From NCBI GenBank assembly GCA_963712995.1, contig CAVQKH010000001.1, positions 62,001-126,000 on the forward strand: 64,000 bases of DNA, written 5' to 3'. The DNA comes from GCA-003244245 sp963712995. GTDB lineage: Bacteria > Actinomycetota > Actinomycetes > Mycobacteriales > Pseudonocardiaceae. The stretch's first letter is position 1; each line of letters opens with the position of its first letter. The notes under the pieces are model-generated. The model was not told where the DNA came from and did no database searches. It was given only the letters and a program-made list of their open reading frames with translations. The position numbers and the translations under genes were made by a program. This document shows, piece by piece, positions 27,869 to 38,987 of this stretch.

Positions 27869-28549
27869 TCAGGCAGTTGTTGCCGCGTCGTCCTGGCGGT
27901 TGCGCCGGAGATAGGACGCGGTGGTCGCCCCGTGGGCGGCGATCAGGTCCTCCACCGTCCGTTGTGACTGCTCTACCCGCCAGGCGGGCGCACCGTGCCT
28001 GCCCTGCCTGCGGGCGGTTCCGGTGTCCACCGTGGGCAAGGCCAGCGGCCCGGTCGAGGGCTGCGGGTCAGGACCGAAGCGGGATGCGGAATCGGTGTGG
28101 CCACGCCCGACCGGAAGGGCCGGGACCGCGGGACGGCTGTCCCCGAGCAGCTCCAGATTCGCCCGCATCGCAGCGATCTCCGCGCGTAATTCCACGATCT
28201 CGCGGCGCTGCGAGCACTCGGCCTGCTCGCGCAGCTCACGTTCCACGGTCAGGGTGTGTTCGCGTCTGGCGCTGACTTCGCGCTCCAACTCAAGCTGGTA
28301 GGTCGAGCGCAGGTGATCGACGTGGTCGGCGCACGAGCGGGCCTCCCGGCGGCACTGCGCCGCGGCGAAGGCGCCAAGCAATGCCGCCCACAGTGCGGCG
28401 AGCAGGCCCAGCCTCAGCAGCCGGGGATCCTGGACTCCGAGGGCCAGCACGGCGGCGGCCGCAGCCGCCATGACGGCGCTGCTGCATATCAGGATCCGGC
28501 AGCTCCCGCGCCACAACGGGTACACGGGGGTCACGGACATGGCGGACAC
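27869..28549 (-). CDS. DUF6779-like membrane protein with coiled coil
   Basis: Two N-terminal transmembrane helices (ILICSSAVMAAAAAAVLALG; LGLLAALWAALLGAFAAAQC) are followed by a long charged helix (LELEREVSARREHTLTVERE; LRAEIAAMRANLELLGD), a proline-rich linker, and a conserved-looking end (RTVEDLIAAHGATTASYLRR). The position and layout match Rv3604c of M. tuberculosis, which has no known function. Length is 226 aa. Confidence 0.7.
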   Translation of the reverse strand: MSAMSVTPVYPLWRGSCRILICSSAVMAAAAAAVLALGVQDPRLLRLGLLAALWAALLGAFAAAQCRREARSCADHVDHLRSTYQLELEREVSARREHTLTVERELREQAECSQRREIVELRAEIAAMRANLELLGDSRPAVPALPVGRGHTDSASRFGPDPQPSTGPLALPTVDTGTARRQGRHGAPAWRVEQSQRTVEDLIAAHGATTASYLRRNRQDDAATTA

Positions 28550-28621
28550 CGTACCCGCTCCCGGATCAGAAGTGGACCTTGGTGTGGTGACAGGCAGCCA
28601 TCCTGCGATGACAGGGAAGGA

Positions 28622-29098
28622 TCATGACCCGTCCGTATCATCAGGACCGTCCGCATCATCAGGACCGTCCGGAGTTCGGCAGCAATACTCCAGCCACAGC
28701 GCAGCCGCCACCAGCGCCGCTGCGCAGAACGCTCCGATCGACGCGGTGACGGTGTCCGAAGCGGCCGAGACCAGTTCAGACCGCAGCGGAAGCACGTAGC
28801 CGAGCACACCCAGCCAGGCGCCGCCGGTGATGGCGCCGGCCAGCGAGGACGCCTTGGCCAGCACAACGGCCTTCACCGCGGTGAGCGCCTGCACCGGCCG
28901 GCTTCCCGGACGCTGCTGGATCCGCGCCCGCAACGTGTTGCCCAGCACCACCTCGGCGGCCGCGAAGGCGAGCAGCGTGGTACCGGCCAGCTGCGGAAAC
29001 GTGGGCAGATCACCGTAGGACAATTGCAGCAACAGGTTCACCAGCACGCCCGCGATGGCGGCGGCGACGGCCAGATCCCGCGCTCGGGTGAAGGTCAC
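28622..29098 (-). CDS. DUF3180 membrane protein
   Basis: Four transmembrane segments are visible, with TRARDLAVAAAIAGVLVNLL at the start and GSRPVQALTAVKAVVLAKAS in the middle. The C-terminus is an acidic Asp-Gly-Pro repeat (PDGPDDADGPDDTDGS). It is the counterpart of Rv3605c beside folK. GTG 29098 overlaps the folK stop by four bases, which is why I prefer it to the longer frame starting at 29122. Function unknown. Confidence 0.8.
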   Translation of the reverse strand: MTFTRARDLAVAAAIAGVLVNLLLQLSYGDLPTFPQLAGTTLLAFAAAEVVLGNTLRARIQQRPGSRPVQALTAVKAVVLAKASSLAGAITGGAWLGVLGYVLPLRSELVSAASDTVTASIGAFCAAALVAAALWLEYCCRTPDGPDDADGPDDTDGS

Positions 29099-29610
29099 CG
29101 CGACCCCAGCGTCGGATCCCACAATGTCAGCTCATCCCGCCGCCGCACACTGCGCCTGTCCGCGATCGGCAGCGCGGCGACCAGGCCGGCCACCGGGCCA
29201 TGACCGGGGAGCACCGCCTCCGGCGCGACCTCCAGCCAGGGCACCAGCACGAAGGCGCGCTGGTGGGCGCGGGGATGGGGCAGGGTCAGCCGCGGGTCGT
29301 CCCAGCGGGTCTGCTCCACGTCGATCACATCGACGTCCAGGGTGCGCGGGCCCCACCGGATGGTGCGACTGCGCTGCGCGGCTGCTTCACACCGCTGCCC
29401 GCGGCGGAGCCACTCCCACCCGTCGGCTGCTGGATCGTCGACCAGCACGACGGCGTTGAGGAACCCTTCCTGCACCACACCCCCCCACGGCACCGTCGAG
29501 TACACCCCCGACACCCCTTGCACGACACCCCCCAACTCCCGGACACACCCCCGCAAGTACCCCAACCGATCCCCCACGTTCGACCCGATCGACAACACCG
29601 CCGCACTCAC
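29095..29610 (-). CDS. folK: 6-hydroxymethyl-7,8-dihydropterin pyrophosphokinase FolK
   Basis: FolK transfers pyrophosphate from ATP to the pterin before condensation with p-aminobenzoate. The start MSAAVLSIGSNVGDRLGYLR, VPWGGVVQEGFLNAVVLVDD and the HPPK signature RWGPRTLDVDVIDVEQTRWD are all present, with the closing LPHPRAHQRAFVLVPWLEV. Length is 171 aa. It is separated from folB by an 85-base gap that holds two direct repeats. Confidence 0.95.
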   Translation of the reverse strand: MSAAVLSIGSNVGDRLGYLRGCVRELGGVVQGVSGVYSTVPWGGVVQEGFLNAVVLVDDPAADGWEWLRRGQRCEAAAQRSRTIRWGPRTLDVDVIDVEQTRWDDPRLTLPHPRAHQRAFVLVPWLEVAPEAVLPGHGPVAGLVAALPIADRRSVRRRDELTLWDPTLGSR

Positions 29611-29621
29611 ACCTCACCGCA

Positions 29622-29698
29622 CCCGATTACTGCAGTCTGTCCCCAGAACGCGGTCACGGGGTGCCCGATTACTGCAGTCTGTCCCCAGAACGCGGTCA
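29622..29698. repeat. 35-bp direct repeat pair between folK and folB
   Basis: The same 35 bases, beginning CCCGATTACTGCAGTCTG and ending AACGCGGTCA, occur at 29622-29656 and 29664-29698, separated by seven bases. They are identical by eye. The last three bases of the second copy are the folB stop codon on the minus strand. Confidence 0.93.
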
Positions 29699-30067
29699 TG
29701 AACGGGAGCGGTGGGTGGTTACGGAGACATCCGTGAAACGGTGGGGTAGGGGGGCGGTGGGTTTGTGGATGGTGATCTCGACGGCGTGCACGCGCTGGTC
29801 GGTGAGCACATCGGTGGCGATCCGCGCGGCCACCGTCTCGATCAGGTTGCAGGGCTCCCCACTGACGATGCGGGCGGCCCGCTCGGCCAGCGCGGCGTAG
29901 TCCAGCGTCGCGGACAGCTCGTCAATGGCCGCAGCCGGACCCAGATCCAGCCAGACCGTCGCGTCGACGACGAACTCCTGCCCGGCCACCCGCTCGTGCT
30001 CGTGCACCCCGTGCCGGCCCCGCACCCGCAACCCGGTGAGAGTGATCCGGTCCCCGCCGCCGCTCAC
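29696..30067 (-). CDS. folB: Dihydroneopterin aldolase FolB
   Basis: FolB converts dihydroneopterin to 6-hydroxymethyl-dihydropterin. Motifs include RITLTGLRVRGRHGVHEHER with the family Gly-His/Glu, GQEFVVDATVWLDLG, and DYAALAERAARIVSG, NLIETVAARIA near the active-site Glu. The GTG at 30067 overlaps the folP stop by four bases, making a 123-residue protein of usual length. Its stop codon lies in a direct-repeat copy. Confidence 0.94.
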   Translation of the reverse strand: MSGGGDRITLTGLRVRGRHGVHEHERVAGQEFVVDATVWLDLGPAAAIDELSATLDYAALAERAARIVSGEPCNLIETVAARIATDVLTDQRVHAVEITIHKPTAPLPHRFTDVSVTTHRSRS

Positions 30068-30948
30068 CGCGCGCCTCCACCCCAGCGCGCGGGTTTGGCG
30101 GCACCGAGCCGCCACGCTGCGGCGACGGCGGTGGCGTCGCGCGAGGCGGTCACGTCGTGCACCCTGACCCCCCACGCGCCCGCCGCTGCCGCCAGCGCGG
30201 ATACCGCGGCGGTGGCGGTGTCCCGGCCATCACAGCGGCGTGGCACCCCGCCAGCGTCGTCGCTGCCGGCGAGCAGCGTACCCAGGAACCGCTTGCGGGA
30301 CGCCCCGACAAGCACCGGGAGCCCCAACTCGGTCAGCACGTCGAGGTGGCCCAGCAGCGCCCAGTTGTGCGCTGCGGTCTTGGCGAAGCCCAGCCCGGGA
30401 TCCAGCACCAGAGCACCGGGATCCACTCCGGCGAGCACCGCGGCGTCCACCCTGGCCACCAGCTCGGCGCGCACCTCGGCCACCACGTCCTGGTAGCCGG
30501 CCAGCGTCTGCATCATCTCGCTGGGTCCCCGCCAGTGCATGAGAACCCACGGGACCCGGCAACGGGCGATCGTCACGGCCATCGCCGGATCGGCCAGCCC
30601 GCCCGACACGTCGTTGACCATCACCGCACCTGCCTCCAGAGCCGCCTCGGCGACCGCCGCGCGGGTGGTGTCCACACTGCACGGCACGCCGCTGGCGGCC
30701 AGCTCACGCAGGACCGGCACCACCCGGGCGATCTCGGTGGCCGCATCGACGCGACTGGCCCCCGGGCGGGTGGACTCGCCTCCGACATCGACCAGGTCGG
30801 CTCCCTGTGCCCGCAGCGCCAGGCCATGGGCGACCGCGTCATCGCGGTCCAGGTAGCGCCCACCGTCACTGAACGAGTCCGGGGTGACGTTGATGATGCC
30901 CATCACCACGCAACGGCCGGGATCGGGAATCGCGGGGTGCACGCTCAC
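30064..30948 (-). CDS. folP: Dihydropteroate synthase FolP
   Basis: FolP, the sulfonamide target, joins the pterin to p-aminobenzoate. The TIM-barrel signatures are MGIINVTPDSFSDGGRYLD, LVDVGGESTRPGASRVD, AVMVNDVSGGLADP, and DPGLGFAKTAAHNW with LVGASRKRFLGTLL. Length is 294 aa. The GTG start overlaps the folE stop by four bases. Confidence 0.96.
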   Translation of the reverse strand: MSVHPAIPDPGRCVVMGIINVTPDSFSDGGRYLDRDDAVAHGLALRAQGADLVDVGGESTRPGASRVDAATEIARVVPVLRELAASGVPCSVDTTRAAVAEAALEAGAVMVNDVSGGLADPAMAVTIARCRVPWVLMHWRGPSEMMQTLAGYQDVVAEVRAELVARVDAAVLAGVDPGALVLDPGLGFAKTAAHNWALLGHLDVLTELGLPVLVGASRKRFLGTLLAGSDDAGGVPRRCDGRDTATAAVSALAAAAGAWGVRVHDVTASRDATAVAAAWRLGAAKPARWGGGAR

Positions 30949-31556
30949 CTCCGCATCATCAGGTCCAGTACCTCGCCGCGAGAGGAGGCACTGGTCTTGA
31001 AGATCCCCCGCACGGCCGAGGTGGTGGTGGTCGAGCCGGGCTTGCGGACCCCGCGCATCGCCATGCACAGGTGCTCGGCCTCGATCACCACGATCGCGCC
31101 CCTCGGTTGCAACCGGCTCATCATCGCGTCGGCGATCTGGGAGGTGAGGCGCTCCTGAACCTGCGGACGTCTGGCGTAGAGATCGACCAGCCGGGCCAGC
31201 TTCGATAGGCCGGTCACCCGGCCTGCGGCGTTGGGGATGTAGCCCACGTGCGCCATGCCGTGGAAGGGCACCAGGTGGTGCTCGCACTGGCTGTACATCG
31301 GGATGTCCCGGACCAGCACGAGCTCGTCGTGCCCCTCGTCGAAGGTCCGCTCCAGCACCGTATCGGGGTCGAGGAACAATCCGGCGAACATCTCCTGGTA
31401 GGCCCGCGCGACCCGGGCCGGGGTCTCCCGCAGTCCTTCCCGGTCCGGGTCCTCCCCGCAGGCGATCAGCAGCTCCCGCACCGCGGCCTCAGCCCGAGCA
31501 TGATCGAAGAACCGGTGCGGTCCCACGCCAGGATCCGAATCGACGGTGCTGGTCAT
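30945..31556 (-). CDS. folE: GTP cyclohydrolase I FolE
   Basis: FolE makes dihydroneopterin triphosphate from GTP, the first folate step. The zinc and active-site motif is complete (MYSQCEHHLVPFHG; EAEHLCMAMRGVRKPGSTTT), and EGLRETPARVARAYQEMFAG is the typical N-terminal helix. Length is 203 aa from ATG 31556. A much longer open frame upstream is spurious. The gene starts 61 bases after ftsH on the same strand. Confidence 0.97.
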   Translation of the reverse strand: MTSTVDSDPGVGPHRFFDHARAEAAVRELLIACGEDPDREGLRETPARVARAYQEMFAGLFLDPDTVLERTFDEGHDELVLVRDIPMYSQCEHHLVPFHGMAHVGYIPNAAGRVTGLSKLARLVDLYARRPQVQERLTSQIADAMMSRLQPRGAIVVIEAEHLCMAMRGVRKPGSTTTTSAVRGIFKTSASSRGEVLDLMMRR

Positions 31557-31617
31557 CGCGGACCTCCGCGCGCTGATACTCCACGACGCCGGGAACGGTA
31601 GCCGACAGGCTAGCGGG

Positions 31618-33882
<2,265 letters not shown>

Positions 33883-34055
33883 TCGGCTACGGCCCTCGGT
33901 GGCCTCGACCCTCCTGAGCTGGCTTTATTGTCAGTGCTGCCTGGCTGGCGGTGCTCGGTCTCACGGTGCTGTCTGACCGTCGAAGGGCAGCCGGGCACTC
34001 CATTATCCCCACCCTACCCGGCGGGCCGGGTCGCTGCCGGTTGGTGGATGAACCG

Positions 34056-34664
34056 CTAATCGGCGTAGACCTCAGGAGCCAGGGTACCGATGTAGGGCAG
34101 GTCGCGATACCGCTCGGCGTAGTCCAGGCCGTAACCGACCACGAACTCCTTGGGGATATCGAAGCCGACATAGCGCACCGGAACATCGATCTGGATCGCG
34201 TCGGGCTTGCGTAACAGCGTGCACACCTCCAACGTCGCGGGATGTCGGGTCTGCAGATTCCTTAGCAGCCAGGACAGCGTCAACCCCGAGTCGATGATGT
34301 CCTCCACGATGAGGACGTGGTGGTCGGTGATGTCGCGGTCCAGGCCCTTGAGGATGCGCACGACCCCCGAGGATGAGCTCGCCGAGCCGTAGGAGGACAC
34401 CGCCATGAACTCCAGCTGCACCGGGATCGGCAACGCTCGGGCAAAATCGGTCATGAACATCACCGCGCCCTTGAGCACGCCGACGAGCACCAGCTCACCG
34501 TTGCCATGCTCGGCCTGGAAGTCGGCAGCGACCTCCTGGGCGAGTGCCACGGTGCGGCACCGGATCTGTTCCTCGGTGACGAGCACCGAGGCGATGTCAC
34601 CCGAGTACAGCGCGGTACCGCCCAGCGCGGCACCATCCCGCGGGACATCATTATCGAGACACAT
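34056..34664 (-). CDS. hpt: Hypoxanthine(-guanine) phosphoribosyltransferase
   Basis: It salvages hypoxanthine and guanine to nucleotides. The PRPP-binding motif is VLIVEDIIDSGLTLSWLL, with the flexible loop region EFMAVSSYGSASSSSG and VLKGAVMFMTDFARAL near the start, and VRYVGFDIPKEFVVGYGLDY near the end. Length is 202 aa. The start overlaps the 3' end of tilS by 14 bases, so it is probably co-translated. Hpt and TilS are neighbours in many bacteria. Confidence 0.95.
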   Translation of the reverse strand: MCLDNDVPRDGAALGGTALYSGDIASVLVTEEQIRCRTVALAQEVAADFQAEHGNGELVLVGVLKGAVMFMTDFARALPIPVQLEFMAVSSYGSASSSSGVVRILKGLDRDITDHHVLIVEDIIDSGLTLSWLLRNLQTRHPATLEVCTLLRKPDAIQIDVPVRYVGFDIPKEFVVGYGLDYAERYRDLPYIGTLAPEVYAD

Positions 34665-35763
34665 ACAGCCTCCCCCGCACTCGCACCAGTTCCACCGCGC
34701 CGGGCAGGCGCAGTGCGCCCTGGCCGGACCATCGGCCGACGAGGTCGTCGGCCGCGCGCAGGTGGGCGTCGGTCAGCTGCGCCACACCCGCGTCGAGCAG
34801 CCAGCGGCGCAGCACCCGGCGGCGCAGCGCGGCGGGCACCTGGGCGAGCGCCGCGACGTCCAACTCGGCGCCGCCCGAGGGCGGGTCGGTGCCGGTGCCC
34901 ACCTCCGGGCTACCCACGTCCGGGCTACCCACCTCCGGGCTACCCACCTCCGACCTACGCAGGGCGGCGGCCAGCAGCCCGCGGGCCTGAGCGTCGAGCA
35001 CGTCGAGATCTTCCCGCAGCTGCTCGGCGGTGCGGACCAGTGCCTGGGCCACTCCGCCTGCCAGCACCTCCTCCAGCAGCGGCAGCACCTCGGTGCGCAA
35101 CCGGACCCGCCGGAAACGGGGGTCTGCATTGTGTGGGTCCACCCACGGGTCCAGCTCCAGCGCGGCGCAGGCCGCAGCGGTGACGGCTCGGCGCACCCCG
35201 AGTAACGGCCGGCCCCAGGGCGGGTCGAGGGCCCGCATACCCGCCACCGACCGGGGCCCCGATCCTCGTCCCAGCCCGAGCAGCACCGTCTCGGCCTGGT
35301 CGTCCAAGGTGTGGCCGAGCAGCACCAGCGCCCCGGCCGGCGCGGCGTCGCGGAGCGCGGCGTACCGGGCCCGGCGGGCCGCTGCCTCCAACCCGCCCGG
35401 GCCTTCGACGGTGGTCTGCAGCACCCGCACCTGCGAGCAGCCCAGGCCCCGCAGTGCTTGCGCGGCGGTGTGCGCGACCCGCCCCGAACCCGGCTGCAGC
35501 TGGTGGTCGACGACCAGACCGTGCACCGCCAGGTCCAACTCGGCGGCGCAGTGCACGGTCGCGGCGGCCAGCGCGAGCGAATCGGCGCCACCCGAGCACG
35601 CCACGACCACCGTGTCCGCAACCTCGTGGACGACCAGGAACCGGCGCAGGGCGGCACGTACCTCGATGACCGCCGGGTGTCGCGCCGCGCCGTTCAGTCG
35701 GGTCGATTCGGGTTGTTCGGTCAGTTCGGGTTGTTCGATCAGGGAGTCATGCGATACAGCCAC
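34651..35763 (-). CDS. tilS: tRNA(Ile)-lysidine synthetase TilS
   Basis: TilS modifies the CAU-anticodon tRNA-Ile wobble cytidine to lysidine. The PP-loop ATP motif is VVACSGGADSLALAAATVH, followed by HGLVVDHQLQPGSG and LLGHTLDDQAETVLLGLGRG. The C-terminal part is shorter than E. coli TilS, as usual in actinobacteria. I take GTG 35763 (VAVSHDSLIEQPELTEQPES), which overlaps the upstream metalloprotease gene by 25 bases. Residues about 285-305 are an in-frame pentapeptide repeat. Confidence 0.93.
   Translation of the reverse strand: MAVSHDSLIEQPELTEQPESTRLNGAARHPAVIEVRAALRRFLVVHEVADTVVVACSGGADSLALAAATVHCAAELDLAVHGLVVDHQLQPGSGRVAHTAAQALRGLGCSQVRVLQTTVEGPGGLEAAARRARYAALRDAAPAGALVLLGHTLDDQAETVLLGLGRGSGPRSVAGMRALDPPWGRPLLGVRRAVTAAACAALELDPWVDPHNADPRFRRVRLRTEVLPLLEEVLAGGVAQALVRTAEQLREDLDVLDAQARGLLAAALRRSEVGSPEVGSPDVGSPEVGTGTDPPSGGAELDVAALAQVPAALRRRVLRRWLLDAGVAQLTDAHLRAADDLVGRWSGQGALRLPGAVELVRVRGRLYVSR
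34901..34960. repeat. 15-bp tandem repeat inside tilS
   Basis: The unit ACCTCCGGGCTACCC is repeated three times at 34901-34945 (one copy has a G for C change) with a decayed fourth to 34960. It encodes (E/D)VGSP repeats on the minus strand, so copy-number change would keep the reading frame. Confidence 0.9.
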
Positions 35764-36818
35764 GCCGCCGGATCGGCGATCTCGGCGCGGGTGGGCAGTG
35801 TTTCCGGTGAGGTCCACACCGTATTGAACCCGTCCATGCCGACAACATCCACTACATGGCGGGTGAACGCCGCTCCCTCGGCGTACTGACGCAGCTTGGC
35901 GTCGATGCCCAGCACCACCCGCAGCGCCCGCTCAGCCAGACCACCGCCCTGCCGACGCATGGTGAACCGCTGGCGGATCAGTTTCACCGAGGGCACCACC
36001 GACGGCCCGACCGCGTCCATGACGTGGTCGGCGTGCCCCTCCAAGAGGGTGGCCAGGGCGATCAGCCGGTCCAGGGTGGCCCGCTGCTCAGGGTTCTGCA
36101 GCAGGGTCAGCACGCCCAGCGCGTCCGACGCCTCCCCCCGCCTGGCCCCACGCAACGCCGTGGGCAGCCGGCCGATCATCCTGGCCACGGTGTCCGGGTC
36201 CTCGGTGGCGGCCACGAAAGACCGCACCTGGGTGGCGAAATGCTCGCGCAACCACGGCACAGCGTTGAACTGCAGCCGGTGGGTGGCCTCATGCAGGCAC
36301 ACCCACATCTGGAACTCGTGGGCAGGAACATCCAGGGACTGACCCACGTGAACCACATTGGGGGCAACCAGCAGCAACCGTCCGGGGTTCTCCGAGGGTC
36401 CGCCGAACGGGTCGTACTGCCCGAGTACCCGGGAGGCCAGAAACGCCAGCGCAACACCAACCTGCACGCCCGCGGTGGTAGCCAACATGCGGCGGGCCCG
36501 GCCCTCCGGGATCCGGTAGTCCGCGAGCAACCGGGACAAGCCCTCGGCAGCCGCGTCGACCCACCCGGGCCGGTCCACCACATCGGCGGCCGGCGGTGGC
36601 TTGCCGTCGTCCAGTCCGGTCAGTTCCCGGACGTGCGTCTCGGCGGTGATCGACAGAGCGCGCAGCTGGCGTACCGTCTCCGCCGCCTGCTCGGGTGGTA
36701 GCGCAGGACCGGCGGGCAGCAGGCGTTGTGCGGTGACCGCCGCCACCGCCCAGTCGATCGGGGCACCGGAGGGGCCGCTCCGGGAACCCGGGTGTGTGTC
36801 GAGCGCAGGTTGTCCCAT
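35739..36818 (-). CDS. Zinc-dependent metalloprotease, zincin_2 / F420-biosynthesis-associated type
   Basis: The HExxH zinc site is HEATH in MWVCLHEATHRLQFNAVPWL, with a downstream EGHADHVMDAVGP that supplies the likely third ligand, as in the DUF2342 (zincin_2) family. This is the counterpart of Rv3626c between tilS and dacB. The substrate is unknown. I start at ATG 36818 (MGQPALDTHPGSRSG); an upstream ATG at 36854 overlaps the dacB end and adds MRLSLARVTVVG. Length is 359 aa. Confidence 0.85.
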   Translation of the reverse strand: MGQPALDTHPGSRSGPSGAPIDWAVAAVTAQRLLPAGPALPPEQAAETVRQLRALSITAETHVRELTGLDDGKPPPAADVVDRPGWVDAAAEGLSRLLADYRIPEGRARRMLATTAGVQVGVALAFLASRVLGQYDPFGGPSENPGRLLLVAPNVVHVGQSLDVPAHEFQMWVCLHEATHRLQFNAVPWLREHFATQVRSFVAATEDPDTVARMIGRLPTALRGARRGEASDALGVLTLLQNPEQRATLDRLIALATLLEGHADHVMDAVGPSVVPSVKLIRQRFTMRRQGGGLAERALRVVLGIDAKLRQYAEGAAFTRHVVDVVGMDGFNTVWTSPETLPTRAEIADPAAWLYRMTP

Positions 36819-36838
36819 ACCTACGACGGTAACGCGCG

Positions 36839-38260
36839 CTAGTGACAGCCGCATGACCTTAGGCCCACAGCCAGCGCATCGAGTCGCGGCCGGACCGCGA
36901 CCGGATTGGGGCCGTTAGACAGCAAGGCGAACACCAGGACCCTGCCTTCAGCGTCCAGCACCGTGCCGGCGAGGCTGTTGACACCGGTCAGGGTGCCGGT
37001 CTTGGCCCGTACCCAACCTCGGCCACCGAGGGTCGGGCCGTGGTACCGGTCCGAGAGCGTGCCACTGCCTCCGGCCACCGGCAGGCCCACCAACAGCGGC
37101 CGCAGGGCCGCTGTTCGCGACTGGCGGAATCCGCCGTCACCAGGCTGACCGGCGTCAGAGCCCTCGGTGGTGGACTTGTCAGGACCGGTTGCCGCACTCA
37201 GCAGGGCGGTGAGCAGCTTCGCCGGAACGGCGTCGCTGGTCGACAGGCCACTGCCATCGACCAGGGTGGTGCCATTGATGTCGAAACCGTGCCGGCGCAG
37301 CACGGTGAGCACCGCCTGCGACGCCCCGGAGAACGACGGTTGCGCACCGGTCTTACGCGCCACTTCCCGGGCCAGTGCCTCGGCGAGCACATTGTCGGAG
37401 CGTCGCAACGTGGTGGCGACCAGGTCCTGCACCGGCGGGGAGGACACCTCGCCGAGCACCGCTGCTCCGGGGGGAGCGCTGCCCGGCGCGACCGTGTCCG
37501 GGTCGGCGCCCAGCCGGCGGGCCAGCTCCGCCGCGGCTGCAGCCGCCGGCCTCGCGGCCCGCGGTGAGATCTCCTGGATGGGATCGGCCCGGCCGCCATC
37601 GAGCATCACCGGCTCGATCGGCGCGATGTACCCGCCGGCCACATCGGCGGCTACCCAGCTCGGCGCCAGCACGTCGCCGGCGTAGCGGCTCACGTCCACC
37701 AGGACTCGGCTGATCGGGCCACGGGCCGCCGCGCGGACCTGGCCGACCAGGTCATCCAGCCGGGCCGCGGCCGGGTAACCGGTCGCGGCGCCCTGACCGG
37801 CGCCGGACAGTGTCGGGTCGCCGCCACCGCGCAACACGACCGTGCCGGGCTCCGTCCCGGCCAGCACGGTGGTGTGCAACCGGGCCTGGTGATCCAGCGC
37901 CAGCAGCGCCGCCGACGCGGTGAGCAGCTTGACGGTCGATCCCGGCACCAGCGCTGAGCCCGGGTTGCGCTGCCAGAGCACGGTGCCGGTCGCGGGATCG
38001 ATCACCTGACCGGACAGCGAACCCAACCCGCTCGCCGTCACCAGCGGGTCGAGGACGGCGGCCACGCCGGCAGGGGTCGGTGCCGGACCATCCAGGGCGG
38101 CCGGTCGCAGCGCTGGACGCGGCACCACCGGCGCAGGCGGGAGCATTACCGCCCTGGCGGCCGCGGCCCGGTTCGTCAGCACATGGACGCCCAAACCCAC
38201 GCCGACTCCCGCGATGGCCGCGAGCAGCACAACGGAGAGGACCACCGCCACCCGCTTCAC
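36839..38260 (-). CDS. dacB: D-alanyl-D-alanine carboxypeptidase/endopeptidase (PBP4 family, S13)
   Basis: It trims peptidoglycan peptides outside the membrane. The first 30 residues are a membrane anchor or signal (VAVVLSVVLLAAIAGVGVGL). The penicillin-binding motifs are in order: SxxK in LVPGSTVKLLTASAA, SxN in LRRSDNVLAEALARE, and KTG in WVRAKTGTLTGVNSLAG. Length is 473 aa. It begins the minus-strand run through the metalloprotease, tilS and hpt. Confidence 0.93.
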   Translation of the reverse strand: MKRVAVVLSVVLLAAIAGVGVGLGVHVLTNRAAAARAVMLPPAPVVPRPALRPAALDGPAPTPAGVAAVLDPLVTASGLGSLSGQVIDPATGTVLWQRNPGSALVPGSTVKLLTASAALLALDHQARLHTTVLAGTEPGTVVLRGGGDPTLSGAGQGAATGYPAAARLDDLVGQVRAAARGPISRVLVDVSRYAGDVLAPSWVAADVAGGYIAPIEPVMLDGGRADPIQEISPRAARPAAAAAAELARRLGADPDTVAPGSAPPGAAVLGEVSSPPVQDLVATTLRRSDNVLAEALAREVARKTGAQPSFSGASQAVLTVLRRHGFDINGTTLVDGSGLSTSDAVPAKLLTALLSAATGPDKSTTEGSDAGQPGDGGFRQSRTAALRPLLVGLPVAGGSGTLSDRYHGPTLGGRGWVRAKTGTLTGVNSLAGTVLDAEGRVLVFALLSNGPNPVAVRPRLDALAVGLRSCGCH

Positions 38261-38326
38261 CAGCGTCTCTCCTCACCGCCGTTCTGGAGCGAAAATAGCG
38301 GTCCGCCAGGACGTGGCTGCTCTGGG

Positions 38327-38809
38327 TCAGCTGCGCGTGGAATCCGGCCGGTGGATGCCGCAGCTCTGTTCGTAACCCGCGGTGAAACGATCGATCAGCT
38401 CGGCGAACTGCACGCGCTCGGCGTGCTGCCACGATTCGATGATGGCCGAGATCCGCTCGTCGCGGCGTTGCCGGGCACGCTCCAGCAGGGTCGTTCCGGC
38501 GTCGGTGATGGCCAGCAGCGACGCCCGCCCGTCGCCGGGATCAGCTCGCCGCTCCACCAGCCCCAGTTCGACGAGGTGGGCGGCCTGCCTGCTGACCGTG
38601 GAAGGATCGGAGCACACCGCGGCGGCGAGCGCGGTGACCCGGCAGGCGCCCATGCAGACCAGCGTGTGGAGCAGCATGAACGACGGCCGATCGAGGTCGT
38701 CCCCGCGAACGACGGCGGCGCGCTCGATGAGCCGGATCAGCCGGGCCAGGCCGGTACCGATCCGGTTGGCCACCGCCGGCTCACCGACCACCGGCGCGGA
38801 ACCAGACAT
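38327..38809 (-). CDS. MarR-family transcriptional regulator
   Basis: A winged-helix repressor of 160 aa with the recognition part LAAAVCSDPSTVSRQAAHLV, LGLVERRADPGDGRASLLAI and TDAGTTLLERARQRRDER. AAGGTGG lies just before ATG 38809. It is divergent from an MFS transporter gene and probably represses it and itself, relieved by a ligand the transporter handles. Two tandem palindromes lie immediately upstream. Confidence 0.88.
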   Translation of the reverse strand: MSGSAPVVGEPAVANRIGTGLARLIRLIERAAVVRGDDLDRPSFMLLHTLVCMGACRVTALAAAVCSDPSTVSRQAAHLVELGLVERRADPGDGRASLLAITDAGTTLLERARQRRDERISAIIESWQHAERVQFAELIDRFTAGYEQSCGIHRPDSTRS

Positions 38810-38821
38810 CGAGACCACCTT

Positions 38822-38851
38822 ATACTGTATGTCGCACACAAATACCTGTAT
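38822..38851. promoter_or_regulatory. Two tandem palindromes, candidate MarR operators
   Basis: ATACTGTAT (38822-38830) and ATACCTGTAT (38842-38851) are each palindromic and their centres are about 20 bases apart, two helical turns. They lie 13-42 bases upstream of the marR ATG and in the divergent promoter region of the MFS gene. The AT content is unusual for this genome. Confidence 0.55.
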
Positions 38852-38987
38852 GGAGTCAATCATTCACTGCGCTATCAGCACCGGCAAGGAGGTTCACCGG
38901 TAGGTGGTGTTCGGCTCTGCCTCGCGGTTACCTGACGGGCTGGCCGGGTAAAACCCGCTCCTGCGCATCCGGTCTCGAGAGGCAGCA

